Positions 26,101 to 37,133 are shown, numbered from the stretch's first letter. The stretch is DNA of 64,000 nt from Drosophila persimilis (GCF_003286085.1 NW_020825288.1:23870001-23934000), one strand, 5' to 3'. The notes: generated by a model not told the origin, from the letters alone. Translations and numbers: made by a program.

Positions 26101-29100
26101 TTTTTCCACCTCTTCCACGGAATTTCCATCCACTATGAAGACATCCGCCAGCTCATCCGTCAGCAGCTGGCAGGAGTACCCAATATTGATGGCCGTTTCT
26201 GGGGATTAAGATCGTTCATTATTTTTGATTTCTTAAAGGGATACCCCGCTGCCACTCACCCTGCTTGTCTCCTGTTAGAACCCATATCTTTATCCCTGCA
26301 CTTTGTAGATTTGCAATAGCCTTGGGCACCCCGTCCTGCAGTTTGTCCTCAATGGCCGTCACGCCCACCAGCTGCATATCGCTCTCGATCTCTTCGTATA
26401 TCTCATTCAACCTCTCTTCGCGCGAGTCCATGGCCAAGGCGGCCTCCTGCTGCCGAGTCCGCCAGATCTTGTAGTACTGTTCGGTAAGACGCCGCTCGGC
26501 CAGGACCAGAGTGCGTAGACCCTCGCCAGCAAATTTCTGCGGGAAGAATATCGTAATTTCTACATGAATGTTTGATATTCAGGCGAACTTGCATTCAGGT
26601 GATCTTGTGTGCGGGCTTTTAGATCTTCTTGGCCGCCATGCAATCGATCGTATATCACATTGTCCGCTCCCTTGCAGTATAGCACCACGGTGTTGCCTCG
26701 TCGAAGGATCACAGACATACGCTTGCGGACATTGTTGAAATCTAGAATATTGAGGAGCTCGTATTCCTGAAAGAGTGCATGTTGGATTCGCATTATTTAA
26801 TATTCAAATTCCTACTCTAACAGATCGCACCTCCTTTCGACCCATCACCTCGATGGTAATACTGTTTGGTGTTCGTGAGCGAAATACAAAACCAAAATTG
26901 CGGGCAGCCGCCACGAGAGCCGCCTCATCGGGACTTTGGGCCTGGTACTCCAGCTTCCCCTCTACGGTCTCCGCCATGACTGTATGGCAGAGGGCCAACA
27001 GACGAAAAAATACGTGGGAATGCTCCTCATTCGAGCGAACTGCATCCAGCAGCGTGCGATCGTACCAGCGAAAGTCGCTCTCGTGATGAGGATTGGCTGA
27101 GAAGTCGACGCATTGCAGGGCCTGCGAAAGGGTGTAGGATTAGATGATGTGTACCTTAGAGGATCTTACGATTTGTGGGTATATCTGTTGTTTTCTGATA
27201 TGTTAAGCGAAGCTTGGCTGTATACGATACAAAGCAAAGGCACGCTGTTAGATATACGATATTAATCCCAAATTATTAGACAAGAAAAACGTTCTGTTTA
27301 CTTAATACATAAAATGTAATCGCAGGGGAACACACAAATAAAATAGATTCTGTTAGTTTCTAAAATAAACGAAATTTCGAAATTAACGATATTCAAAGGT
27401 GGTATATTGGTGGAATCCTAGGGTTTTTAACATACTCTCCATCCTATTAAACGATCATTTCTTAAATTCAAGATTTTGAAAGTCTATGTTATATATATTT
27501 GAATAATTGTGCGCGATATTAAACAGTTTAATATTCCAACTTGCGATTTTCGATCATGTATGATATTCAAAAATGTACAATAATCTATGAAAGTTTCTTT
27601 AATTCAATGTTGACCTTTTAAAAAAATTTAATTTTAATTAAGCTTTTTTCCAATTTGTGATACATAATATGGGACATGATACATATGCAAGATATTGGAC
27701 ATTTTTATTTTCAAAATTACTAAAATCGATCTAAATAAATTCGAAAATTTAATAATATACACCAAAACGTATTTGTACTGACTTTCAACAAAATAATAGG
27801 GATTATACATTTTTTAAGTAAACAAGTTTACGATATGTGCTTTAAGGATATTTAATATACTGATGTAATGTCACCAGTATAAGCAATCTGTACACAATCC
27901 CTGTGCAATGAAGCAATGTTCCACTTGGAAATACATGAACGTGCATAAATATATATACATCAACAGACAGTGCCAGACAGTGCAAGACATGCATATATTT
28001 AAGCTACTGGGTTGTAAGCAGCTAATGCATATGTAATCAAATAATCAGCGAGATTGCAGACATCGCATGCACACAGAGGCATTCAAATGTACAGACAGAT
28101 GGAGTACAGGGATAAATGGGGTGTTGATTGAAGGACATGCGACATGCATACGTGCACTCTCTGACGCGACGAACTCCAATTGGTGGCAAATGATTCATTG
28201 TGGTGATTTTGGTGGGTGGTGCTTTGGTGCTGTGCGGTTGGCGGTGCCTGCAGCGTCAGCTCCTCTGTAGCGCTGTGGTTGAGACAGAAGGGAACACTCA
28301 GCGATGTTGTTGATGGGGATTTCTTGAACTTGAGCTTGACCAACCGGCCATTGTGTTGTGGTTGTTGGTGGTGCTGACTGTGGTGGTGCTGGTTGTGGAG
28401 GTGCATGTGTGGTTCGGTTTGTTCGTTGTCATGCAAGATCTTTACTTTGTCACTGCTGTTTGTGCTGGAAAGTTGACGTTGCATAAGCCCCGGTCCACTA
28501 CGCTTAAAGCAGACACCCAATCCTCCTCCGCTGCTCCTACTGCTGCTCCTTTGACTGTCATAACCAGAGGGTGACGATCCTCTAGGGGTCGGCAATCTTC
28601 CAGGGATTGTCCCCCCGGGCTCCTCCTCCTGGCTCCTGCTGGGCGCCGAATAGCGCACTTGTTTGCGTCCCCGATTCCGCTGGGGGTCTTGCGGTGCCGG
28701 CAGCGGAGCCGAGTGCTCCATTTCCGCTCTGTCAGATGACGGACTGCTGGCCAATTGTGTCTCACCCTCGGCGGTGACCATCACAGAGCTCTTCTTCGCA
28801 TGGACCTCGGCTTTGTGCACCAGGATGAGGGGTGGCTGCTTTGTTGATGTAGCTGTTCCTGTGGGAACCTCTTCGTGATTTCTGGGGCTATTGTGGAAAA
28901 TTGTTTGCTGCTATAACGAGTAATGTGAGTGGGTTTTTTTTCTTTTTTTGCATTGCTTTGCTTCTCGCACAATTAAACAAAAGGGACTAAGGACTGGGAC
29001 CGGGTGTAGGGAGATCAAAGTAAAAGTTTGATTTATCCCCCAGTCGCCAGGACAGTGCAAGTAAACGGACACCAAATTAAAAGAGAGACACGAACGCACA

Positions 29101-31369
29101 CACAAAGGACAACAGAATCCCTCAACCAGGAAGTTAGAGGTTCAAGTAGCTTAATCCACACCAAAATCCCCATTCCAAATCGCCGTCTTTGGCGGGGGAC
29201 TCACCTCAGTGACTTCGATGGGTTCTCCCGTTCGCAAGTCAATCACATCGCCATAGGTGCGCCCATTGATGCTGCACTTGTTGAATGTCATGATGTTCTG
29301 GGTGAGAGTGCCCGTCTTGTCCGAGAATATGTACTGTATCTGGCCCAGCTCCTCGTTGAGCGTGGTGGTGCGGGCTTTGGCATAAGTATTGGTGCGTGCA
29401 TAATACATTTCCTCATCCCAGTTGATGAGAAACGACTGTATAAAGCGTATTACCTGCGGGGGGAGGAGAGCGCATTGCATATTAATTAGAGGATAAAGTA
29501 CGAGTATTATGCACTTACCTCTACTGAAACGTAGAGCGAGATTGGCACAACAGTGTTTAAGACTATGGCATACGAGAAGAAAACAAGCAATCCAATGACT
29601 GTGGCCCCCGAGGGTATATAGTCTTTGGGTATGATATGCTCCCAGGGCAAATACACCTGGAAATGCTGTCCTATCAGACCCTCCCAGATGGCGCAGCCAA
29701 CGGCAAATAAGGCACAGATCGCCACCAGAAAGAGAACAATCTGAAAAGTGTAACAAATACATAAATATATGAAAATTCTCTTCTTTCATCAGTTCTTCAG
29801 AGTTGCCTACCCCAATGATGATAAAGTTAAGCAGGCGATCCACGCCTGTACTCTTAAACTGCGTCTTTCCAGAGTTCTGCATGAGTTTGGTGTCCACTCC
29901 GGCAAAGACCACAACGCCATAGCACCATTGGGTGTTTCGCAGCACACAACCTCTCAGCAGAATCTTCTCATTGTCCAGTGCGAATCGCTGATTGCGCCAG
30001 ATTAAAGTGCCATCGAACTTGTTCAGCAGATTGTTGGGTCTCTCGCAGAGGATCTCGCCATTAAAGTTCCACAGCGCATCATGATGATCCCCCAGCTCGA
30101 TGGTTTCCGTTAGGCATTGTTTGGCCTTCAGATTGGTCTCCCCATCCAGTTCCGCCGTCTCAATGAAGCACAAACCGTTGGGCTCCGATGTGGTCAGCAG
30201 CAGGATATCGGCGGCCACAAACTGATTGTTGTCCAGGCGGATGACATCGCCCACCTGGACCTCCGACCACTTGGCATCCACCAGTTTGCCATTCCTCAGG
30301 GTCTTCGACTTGCGATTATTCACCTGCGAGTCGGATAGATGTCGTTGCTGGAAGGAAGATAGTTCTATGAAGATCTGAGCGGTTTCAGAGCTCTTTTCAT
30401 ACGTACAATGTCATCATAGGCATCTTTGACAGCTGTCAGAGTGAGTACTCCAATCAGAGGTATAGCTGTTGTGACGGGCGTGAGTGAGGAGATTGCAGGA
30501 ATCAATTGGAGGACCAGCAGACAGAGGAAATAAAAGTTGGCCAAACGCTGGAACTGCTCCAACAGATTGAAGGGCAGGAAGGTGAACACCGAATACTTGG
30601 AGGTCTTGATGTAGTTGTTCTTTAAATAAGATTCATTGGCTTAGTATTTATTTGGTTAACTTGAAGTTTAGGAACTTACATGATATTTGTACTGAAGATT
30701 AAACTCTTTGTCATTGGCGCGGATTCTGCGTTCGTTCTCTGTGGACAAAACGGGAATATTTAAGAAGATTTCGCACGAATTCGATTTAAAACTATAAATT
30801 TATATAAACTATTTAATCTAGTCGTGTATTCCTCGTTCTCTATTACCCGAAAAATAGTAGGAACTGCGACGTCTTCGTAGCTGGGATAGACGCCGCAGAC
30901 TACGCGTTGATTTCGATTCAGAGACGACTGAAGGATCCCTTTGCTTGTACTGCTCTTGGTCATCCTGTTTTGGATCTCCTGTAGGATTTGGGGCTTCTGT
31001 GGCCAGACTGTAGAAGCTATCCCCTATCATCAGTGGTGTGGCTATGGTCTGCGTGGAGCTGCCTATATTCATGCCCTCCGGTTGAGCGAGACAAGCCTTC
31101 CGCCCATTTTCCGTTTCCTCTTCATCCTCCTCGCAATGCAGGCGCTTCCTTCGATTCCGGGAGCTCCTTGCAAACTGGAACCAACAGGCTTTCTTGGTAG
31201 ATGATGAAGTGGATGCTGTTACTGCTGGTTCTCCGATTGCTCCGGATGGGGTCTGATCATCCTCCTGCTTCTCAGCCCGCTGGCCATCTAGCACCGCCAG
31301 CTCCAATGTATCCGGACGCTGGCGCAGGCGTCGGGCTGCCTCGCTGCACCTCTTGCCACCACCAATCAT
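23116..31369 (-). CDS. ATP8B: P4-type ATPase, phospholipid flippase (18 exons, 1474 aa)
   Basis: Moves phospholipids from the outer to the inner membrane leaflet using ATP; P4 pumps act with a CDC50-type subunit. Exons (minus): 31369-30847, 30738-30680, 30619-30407, 30347-29811, 29740-29519, 29453-29205, 27121-26831, 26766-26593, 26536-26260, 26198-26046, 25985-25805, 25022-24876, 24815-24664, 24603-24380, 24315-23986, 23928-23680, 23617-23501, 23442-23116. Frame closes over 4425 nt. Visible: actuator loop LDGETNLK (about 332-339), TM4 motif PISLYVSVE, phosphorylation site SDKTGTLT with Asp563, nucleotide-domain KGAD (730-733), TGDK (about 846), hinge [11 protein letters not shown] (about 1049-1059), then TM5-TM10 and a basic tail with [14 protein letters not shown]. 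Unusual parts are a 174-residue charged, Arg-rich N-terminal extension and a Pro/Ser-rich insert (exon 25985-25805). An in-frame TGA lies seven codons before the ATG. Intron 26537-26592 appears to start with GC. In D. melanogaster the ATP8B flippase is needed for odorant receptor function; orthology here is inferred from family and the CG14740-like neighbour. Confidence 0.93.
25023..25804 (-). other. 782-bp intron of the flippase gene
   Basis: The donor AG|GTAGAG at 25804 and acceptor GAACAG at 25023 join phase 2 to give [14 protein letters not shown]. It is the only intron besides 27122-29204 that is longer than about 110 bp. The interior is AT-rich with no open frame of note. Its donor side follows the Pro/Ser-rich insert, so alternative splicing of that insert is possible but not shown. 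Confidence 0.7.
26591..26592 (-). other. GC splice donor (GC-AG intron)
   Basis: The conserved P4 sequence [14 protein letters not shown] is kept only if the exon ends at 26593 (AAT) and the intron begins GCAAGT. The acceptor is CCCGCAG at 26537. The nearest GT, four bases on, would shift the frame and destroy the next exon. GC-AG introns are a known minor class. The call follows from frame and family conservation; a sequencing error is possible. Confidence 0.75.
27122..29204 (-). other. 2083-bp intron of the flippase gene
   Basis: The donor GAG|GTGAGT at 29204 and acceptor TTTCGCAG at 27122 join VTE to [11 protein letters not shown] in phase 0. Besides the candidate exon 28083-28910, the rest (27122-28080) is very AT-rich. 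It contains minus-strand AATAAA-like signals near 27700 that could end a short transcript made through the alternative exon. Confidence 0.8.
28083..28910 (-). CDS. candidate alternative exon of the flippase gene (His/Gln/Ser-rich)
   Basis: Inside intron 27122-29204, an acceptor at 28911-28912 (TTATAG) or 28908-28909 (CAG) opens a frame of about 275 codons. It is in phase 0, the phase left by the upstream exon ending EPIEVTE at 29205. The predicted peptide starts [17 protein letters not shown]. It has a Ser/Arg-rich middle and a His/Gln-rich part ([16 protein letters not shown]), and ends at a stop at 28083. As a terminal exon it would cut the protein about 39 residues after the phosphorylated Asp, leaving no working pump. 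As a cassette it would need an internal phase-0 donor; AAA|GTAAAG near 28449 is the only one I noticed, and it is weak. The acceptor lacks a good pyrimidine tract. No domain is recognised. Confidence 0.35.
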   Translation of the reverse strand, partial: QQTIFHNSPRNHEEVPTGTATSTKQPPLILVHKAEVHAKKSSVMVTAEGETQLASSPSSDRAEMEHSAPLPAPQDPQRNRGRKQVRYSAPSRSQEEEPGGTIPGRLPTPRGSSPSGYDSQRSSSRSSGGGLGVCFKRSGPGLMQRQLSSTNSSDKVKILHDNEQTEPHMHLHNQHHHSQHHQQPQHNGRLVKLKFKKSPSTTSLSVPFCLNHSATEELTLQAPPTAQHQSTTHQNHHNESFATNWSSSRQRVHVCMSHVLQSTPHLSLYSICLYI

Positions 31370-33539
31370 GATCAGCTTTTTGTTAAGCTCTCAAGGCAAC
31401 TTGCTTGGTATCTGAGTTCTTCATTATCTTTCATTCTACGATCTACGAAACATACATATGCATGTATGTATGTATGTACGTATGTTTGGGGGGAGGAGTG
31501 GACACTAACGCGTTGCCAACGCAGCTGTGAGATTAAAATGCAATTGAAAACCCATTGGCACCGAACAAACTTTCATGGGGGGTCGGACGCCATCCATCAC
31601 TTTTATTTGATGGACTGCCTGCCCCTCTGGAAAATGCCCACCTCTCGACAGCTGTGCCGCGTCTGAGAATGTTTGAAGAATAAACAAATAAACATAATTT
31701 GGCTTTGATTTTACGCGGTATCCGTAGAGAATGATGGGTATACGACTATACGGTGACTATGAAGGCAGATCAATCAGATTTGATATGAATGGAATGGATA
31801 TACTATACATAGCAATTATCTAAATATGTGTCTTTTTTTTTAGCATATTTAGTAGTCGCTTGAAACTAATTTTCCATATTGGATTGCTGAATTTATTAGC
31901 AACAAAATTGGAAAAGTTTGTACACAACACAAACGCTCAACGAATTCCCATATTCAGCAACAGGTGTTCCTGCCCCACAGCCGAAGGCTGAATGGAAACC
32001 AAACAAAGTAACAAAATGGGAAGGAAGCTGCAGGCAAAGAACACTCTCTCAATCTCTCTTTCTCTCTAATAGCTGCTGGAGAGTCAATGTCAAAACTGTT
32101 GTCAAGGCCACAACGCCCCTGTGAGTGGGGGAGAACACAAAAAACGGCAAAACGGAAGATGAGACTAGAAGTTGCAATGCCAGAAAGTTTCTATGCTTGG
32201 AAAACAATAAGGGAAGCAAAAAGTTTCGAGCTACATGGATTAAGCCCGAAATTGATATTCGTTCGATTTCAATTCACCCTGCTCAATAAAACGGTACTCT
32301 TTCAGAAGGTTATATGATTTGGAGAAAATGTTTGCAGTACCAAAAATAAAGCTTCTTGAACCTTGATGATACTGATAAGCTGTATCAAAACCGGGTACAA
32401 TATTTAGCTACCGTAGAAGGTTCTGGAAGGGTATCCAAGCTTCGGAGCACAAATTATTGGTCTTCATATTTTTCGTGGATTGCTTGCTACGTTCCAAGGT
32501 CCTTTGCCTTTGCATTTACAGCTGATTTGCGCTCGCACTCTCTCTCTCTGGGTTTGTTCGCTCTCTCTCGCGTCACAGTTGGATGAAGTCAGGCAAGCAA
32601 CAACAAAGCCGGCTACTTACTTCACCGCTGTCACCACGCTTCTCTTTTCCTACATGACCTCCTGTCTATTCTCTCTTCTCTTCCATGTCACGACGTCCTG
32701 CTGTGAACATGAGTCATGCATGTGAATGTAAATATGCTTTGCCTTCTGTCCTGCTTCTTAGTCTCCTTTGCGTTACAGTTTCTTTGGGGCAAGCTATATT
32801 AAACAGAAGGTAAGGCAATGCATGAGCACTGTTGGGCTCCTGTTTGGTTTGCCTTACCTTCTATTTAATGCAGCCTGCTTGCTTTTCTCCCTGCTTCTTG
32901 CTCAAATTTCGTTGTAGTTTCTTAGCGTTCTTGTTGTTTTCTCTTTTCAAAGTTTCCTCCTTGTTCTTGTTGTTTTCTCTTTACACAATTCCTTCAAATG
33001 TTCTTGTTGTTTTCTCTTTTCACTCGCATGCGTCATCCACGGGTTTCGGCGGGTGGAGGGGTCAAAGTGGGTAAAACGCTCAATTACCAAAAGCAAATTA
33101 ACTACAAGCAAAAGCACAGGCAAAGACAGAAGCAAAGTCAATGCCAAAAGAAGAATCGATGGAAGGCTCAATAATTATGCTGACAACAGAAAACAAGAGC
33201 ATAGGGAGGACGAGGGCATTGCCAAGGCGCTGTCGGACTTGAGAGGGGAGTGGGGGGCCTGTTTCAGTGCCAGGTGCCAAATGCATCATCAAAAGAACAA
33301 GGCGGCGTTGCAAGCAGCACGTTGTCCCCCGGCCCGACATCACCGCACATTTTTAGCACATTTTTGCACTGTTTGCGTTTACACTTTTTCAAGTAATCCA
33401 CTTGCAGCAGCGAATTCCGCTTCTTATGTATGTCTCTCACTAATCACGAGTATGAGAATATATTTATTCCATTACGATTTATTCGTCAGTTTTATTTGGT
33501 TTTAACGGAGAAACGCGTTGAACAAAAAGCACGAAACAG
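31370..33539 (-). other. 5' region of the flippase gene: UTR and intron, no further coding exon seen
   Basis: Upstream of the start codon, a possible 3' splice site (GAACTCAG) lies at about 31420. Most of the stretch is AT-rich with pyrimidine blocks at 32045-32070 and 32530-32575. An ATGT microsatellite is at 31462-31485. Minus-strand DNA at 33330-33430 (AAAAGTGTAAACGCAAACAGTGC and neighbours) has the look of a fly 5' leader. Plus-strand open frames here, such as 33053-33505, show no family features. Confidence 0.35.
31462..31485. repeat. ATGT microsatellite
   Basis: Six ATGT-type units with one C change, about 95 bp upstream of the flippase start codon, inside its likely 5' UTR or intron. 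Confidence 0.8.
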
Positions 33540-33740
33540 TCAAAGCGAAGCGGGCCAACAACTGCCAGAAGACGAGCGCGGTGCGGCCACACTGTCCAAC
33601 GGCAAAACCCAGCGCAGCGCCGCCAGCAACTGAGCAGAGTACCGTTTAGCTGACGACGTCGACGTCGCGACGCCACCGACCCAAAGCAAGCCCATAGAAA
33701 CCGAGGAGGCAATGTCGGACGCACGACGAACAAAACGTGT
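33540..33740 (-). promoter_or_regulatory. CpG-rich candidate core promoter, probably of the flippase gene
   Basis: It stands out as a GC- and CpG-rich patch in AT-rich surroundings. On the minus strand GCTCAGTTGC at 33626-33635 carries a full arthropod initiator (TCAGTT, putative start A at 33631). TGCCGT at +28 to +33 is a fair downstream promoter element. GGCCACACTG at 33585-33594 resembles the fly core-promoter motif 1 (GGTCACACT), though in the plus orientation. The palindrome GACGTCGACGTC at about 33655-33666 lies upstream. Transcription leftward from here would reach the flippase start codon 2.26 kb away. Confidence 0.4.
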
Positions 33741-33783
33741 GGGGCTGCCAAGGCAACCTAGGCCAGCCAGGCCAGAGGGTATG

Positions 33784-33939
33784 TGTACAGGGTGAGGCAT
33801 TCACAGAGTGCGATTTGGTATGGTGGAATATTTACATACCGAGGCGTTTGTATAGGTGAAAGAGAAGAGCTATGCAGAAATGGTGAGAGAATATACATAT
33901 ATGTACATCTCGAAAAGCAACTATGTCTCACCCTGTACA
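33784..33939. mobile_element. 156-bp MITE-like element with 17-bp terminal inverted repeats
   Basis: The left end TGTACAGGGTGAGGCAT (33784-33800) and right end ATGTCTCACCCTGTACA (33923-33939) are inverted copies with one mismatch in 17. The ends contain TA followed by CAGGGTGAG, so a TA target duplication with CAGGGTGAG termini fits a Tc1/mariner-type deletion derivative. The interior is AT-rich and non-coding. No other copy was found in the window, so mobility is inferred from structure alone. Confidence 0.5.
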
Positions 33940-36810
33940 AGTTCAGCCTAGCAACGCGGCAGCGAAAATTGAAGTTGAAACTGTTTAGGAAGCGGCAGAG
34001 CTTGTGGGTAATTATAAAAGCTATGAGAACTAGTTATTGTTTAAAAATCAATCGAGTAATCAAGAGATCGATGGGGAATATAAGCGTTTTTAGCCGGTTT
34101 CAATACATTATATATTTTTATTCCAGCCTACTAATTTATTTCTAATTTCTTCTGATCGATCAGTAATGTTCAACAGTAGAATTTATTCAATACTGGACTA
34201 TTGGTTGTTAATTCATTAGATCTAGCTTTCATTTGATTCCCATTGAATTATTCGCTCACAGCGTAATTAAAAATTTTAATTTATGCCAAGCAGCCATAGA
34301 GACCTCTCATTGTAGGACATTTTAATTTCTGGCGATCGATGAGTCGGGGATGATCAAAATCAATACGTACTTATTTTATACATGTGCAAATATGTATGTA
34401 AATCTACACTATAGATTCTATAATAACCACAACGTAGCATTTGAGGCTTCAAGTGAGCGTTGAATCAGCAGATCGATGTTTTATTCAATAATTCCCAACT
34501 GTAGGGCATTCCGAATTCCCCACGACCCACTTCAGGTCATATCTCAAATTTCTCAGGCGTAAAAATGAGAAAATGTTGAGCAAATTTCCGTAGTCACCCA
34601 AAACAAAAAGAAAATAAATAAAATTTGTGCGAGAGAGAGTAAGAGCGGCCAGCAAACAAATCCCAATCTCTCTCTGTCTCTCCGGCTGGTAAAATGCACG
34701 TGAATCAAACAAACAAAAAAAAAGCGAAAGAGCGGGAGAGAGAAACTGTTAAGAGAGAACGCATTTGAATTTGAGAGCGTGAATGTCAATGTCAGCTTTT
34801 GCTGAGCGGGTCCATATGGGTTAATGAATGATTGCCGCGGGTGTGTGGGGGAGGGTATGATTTGAGGTATTCCTACACTTTGATTTTGGATTTGTATTCT
34901 TAGTTTTTGTTGTTTTTGTTTTTCGTGAATAGAACTAAAGCAGAGCAAAGCCAAAAAAATGAACGGAATTTGCACCAAATGCAAGGTATAGGGAGACCGA
35001 CAGGATTATATATGTATGTACATACATATGTATGTATGTATGTATGTATGATGTAGATGGAAATTTAGTTTGCGGTTACTGTCAAAGACTGAATTCCGTG
35101 AATTCTTTTGAAGATGCCAACAGGTGTACAGACGAATCTATGCATACATAAATCTATTAGCTAAAAGTTAATAGCCTATAAAACGATAATAAAGGCAAAA
35201 GCTTAACAAAAACTCATTGAAAATGTTGTTAAACAGAAGAATGGAGGGTGTTAAGGGTGTTCTAGAACAATTTTCTTTGTCTAATTGAAACTAAAAAAAA
35301 ATAGGTAAAATATTTTCTACTATGACTTATTCCTTTCCATGAAGTCGAAATGGTGATCAGATTGTGATAGAATCTTAAGATTAACCATATAAAACCCTAA
35401 TTAAAATAATAAAAAATATCTTTCAAATTGAGGATGAAGAATATATGTATATGTATAAATTATAGGGTATCAAATATGTGGAACATAGGTCTTCATTCTC
35501 TCCATTCTCTCTGAACATCTGGTGAAAACTATAATACGCACTGTCTATGGTACACAAAGAAGAAAATCGAAAATCATGACCGAATAAAGTGTTGTATACA
35601 AATAGGAAATGATTGCATTAACTCAAAAGCACTTTGTTGCTGTTTATTTTTGCTCGACTTGGGCCACCACCACGCCAGGAATTATACACACTCAAACACA
35701 CGCTCACTCACACTAATTCACATTCGCATTCACATTCATTCAATTCATTCATTGCGCGAGCAATACGCGTAAGAAATCGAAGCACCGTTTGGGCCAAGCT
35801 CAAGGTGGCCTCACGCATACTACCTCGTCAAACAAAGGCACACTCACACACCCATTCAAAGACTCACTTGAACACACCCATAGATTTGGTTCGAATCGTG
35901 TCAGGGCCAAAACGGGCAACCAGCTGCTTTTTTGTTAAAGTTTTTTCTTCTCTCTTTCTTTTTTTGTTGCAGTTGGGTTTGGTAACGGTTCAGGAACTGG
36001 GTCACTATCTGCCCGAAATGGGTAACAACTGTTCAACTTTTTGCCACCCCCTATCAAAAGGAAAAAGAGTGGGGTTGTGGGAGCGAATGGAAGGATGTGG
36101 AGGTGGTAATTTCCTAATCAGAGATTGCCAAAGGCTTAACGTGAATCAATTTGGAGCTGTGTGCATCTCTCCTGCGGAATTCAATTTACTGGAAATTGAT
36201 TTCAGACTCTGAATCTGCTTTGAATACTTATATTTGGTGGCTTAGCAGGGGATTCATTATTTGAGATGAATGCAAGAAGACGGGCGCCAGTTTTAATGAA
36301 TATAAACTAAGATGTAGATTATCTCACAACTATTCTATTTGTCATTAAAACCATCTAGCTACTTGGTCAAATAGGATGTACTTGGAACATCTCGTAGCTG
36401 AATCAAATCAAGAAAGAAAGTCGTAGTTTTGTAATAGATATGTATGTACGTTCCAGGTACTAAATGAATTGGAACATACCCCTCTACATTTTTGATCACT
36501 TGATATACTCGTTAGCATAATAATTTATTAGGAATTTCCAAGAAGATTCTTAGCCACATATTTTGATTCGTTAAATCTTCATTGTTTTTACCGATTCTTA
36601 CAATTTTATAATATCTTTACAATACCCAATGAAGGATTTAGATTATACTTTCAGATTTTCATCTTATCTTTTGTTTGTCCACTCTGCACTTGATAATGTT
36701 TCTTAAATATTATTAAACACTTCATTGAGAACTTTTGAGAACACTCTCATTAAAAATATATACACTCTTCTCATCAAATCAAGTTAGAATTTCTTGAATC
36801 TCCCACTCAC
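33940..36810. other. non-coding stretch
   Basis: No exon is supported. A plus-strand frame of 192 codons at 35634-36212 depends on CACTCA/CATTCA simple repeats and ends in nondescript sequence. A TATG microsatellite lies at 35007-35050. Minus-strand AATAAA occurs near 36524-36529, which could serve a transcript using the exon candidate at 36811-37133. Confidence 0.5.
35007..35050. repeat. TATG microsatellite with internal inversion
   Basis: TATGTATGTACATACATA followed by TATG units; the centre GTAC makes the left part palindromic. Confidence 0.8.
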
Positions 36811-37133
36811 CTTTGGCCTGTTGCGGTTGAGTTTTTGTGCCCATTATGAGTAGATGCGAAACTTAGGATCCGTCCTTAACAAAGATCTGTGCTGTGGTAT
36901 CGCCAGCTGCTTTCAATCTCCTGGTGGCATCTGAACCTTCTAGACTCCGTCTGCGTATGCGTATGCGTATGCGTCTGTATCTGTGTATGGGTTTCCGGCT
37001 GCGTCTCCGCTTGCGTTGGTTGCAGCTCCGACTGCGGCTGTCCGTTGGCTATTGGTTCGTCGGTGGTTGTCGTCGTTGCTGGCGCTGGACGGACGTAAAC
37101 CTCCATGTGTTGGCCTTGTCGAGCCGCCGTAGG
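36811..37133 (-). other. candidate alternative or 5' exon on the minus strand
   Basis: On the minus strand a strong pyrimidine tract ends in TTCCTTTAG at 37134, and a strong donor G|GTGAGT follows 36811. The 323 bp between look like an exon. One frame runs from the acceptor through ATG at 37106 (MEVYVRPAP..., Thr/Gln/His-rich) to TAA at 36876. A second ATG at 36844 in good context (CATAATGG) gives MGTKTQPQQAK and reaches the donor in phase 1. Joined to a weak acceptor at 31390, this would read in frame into the flippase start (ELNKKLI then MIGGGK). It could be a distal 5' exon of the flippase gene, or the terminal exon of an unseen gene further right. Confidence 0.3.
36953..36974. repeat. GCGTAT hexanucleotide repeat
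   Basis: Nearly four copies of GCGTAT within the exon candidate 36811-37133; on the minus strand it encodes alternating Thr and His. Confidence 0.85.

Noticed and set aside
33053..33505. 150-codon plus-strand frame, Lys-rich start
   Set aside because: The Lys-rich part comes from A-rich AAGCAAA/ACAAGCAA text, the rest is featureless, and it lies antisense to the probable flippase leader.
35885..35910. GGTTCGAATC resembling a tRNA T-loop
   Set aside because: The flanking bases do not pair as a T-arm and no D-arm, anticodon arm or acceptor stem can be formed.
35634..36212. 192-codon plus-strand open frame
   Set aside because: It depends on CACTCA/CATTCA simple repeats encoding His/Ser/Thr, then ordinary AT-rich sequence. 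No domain or splice context.
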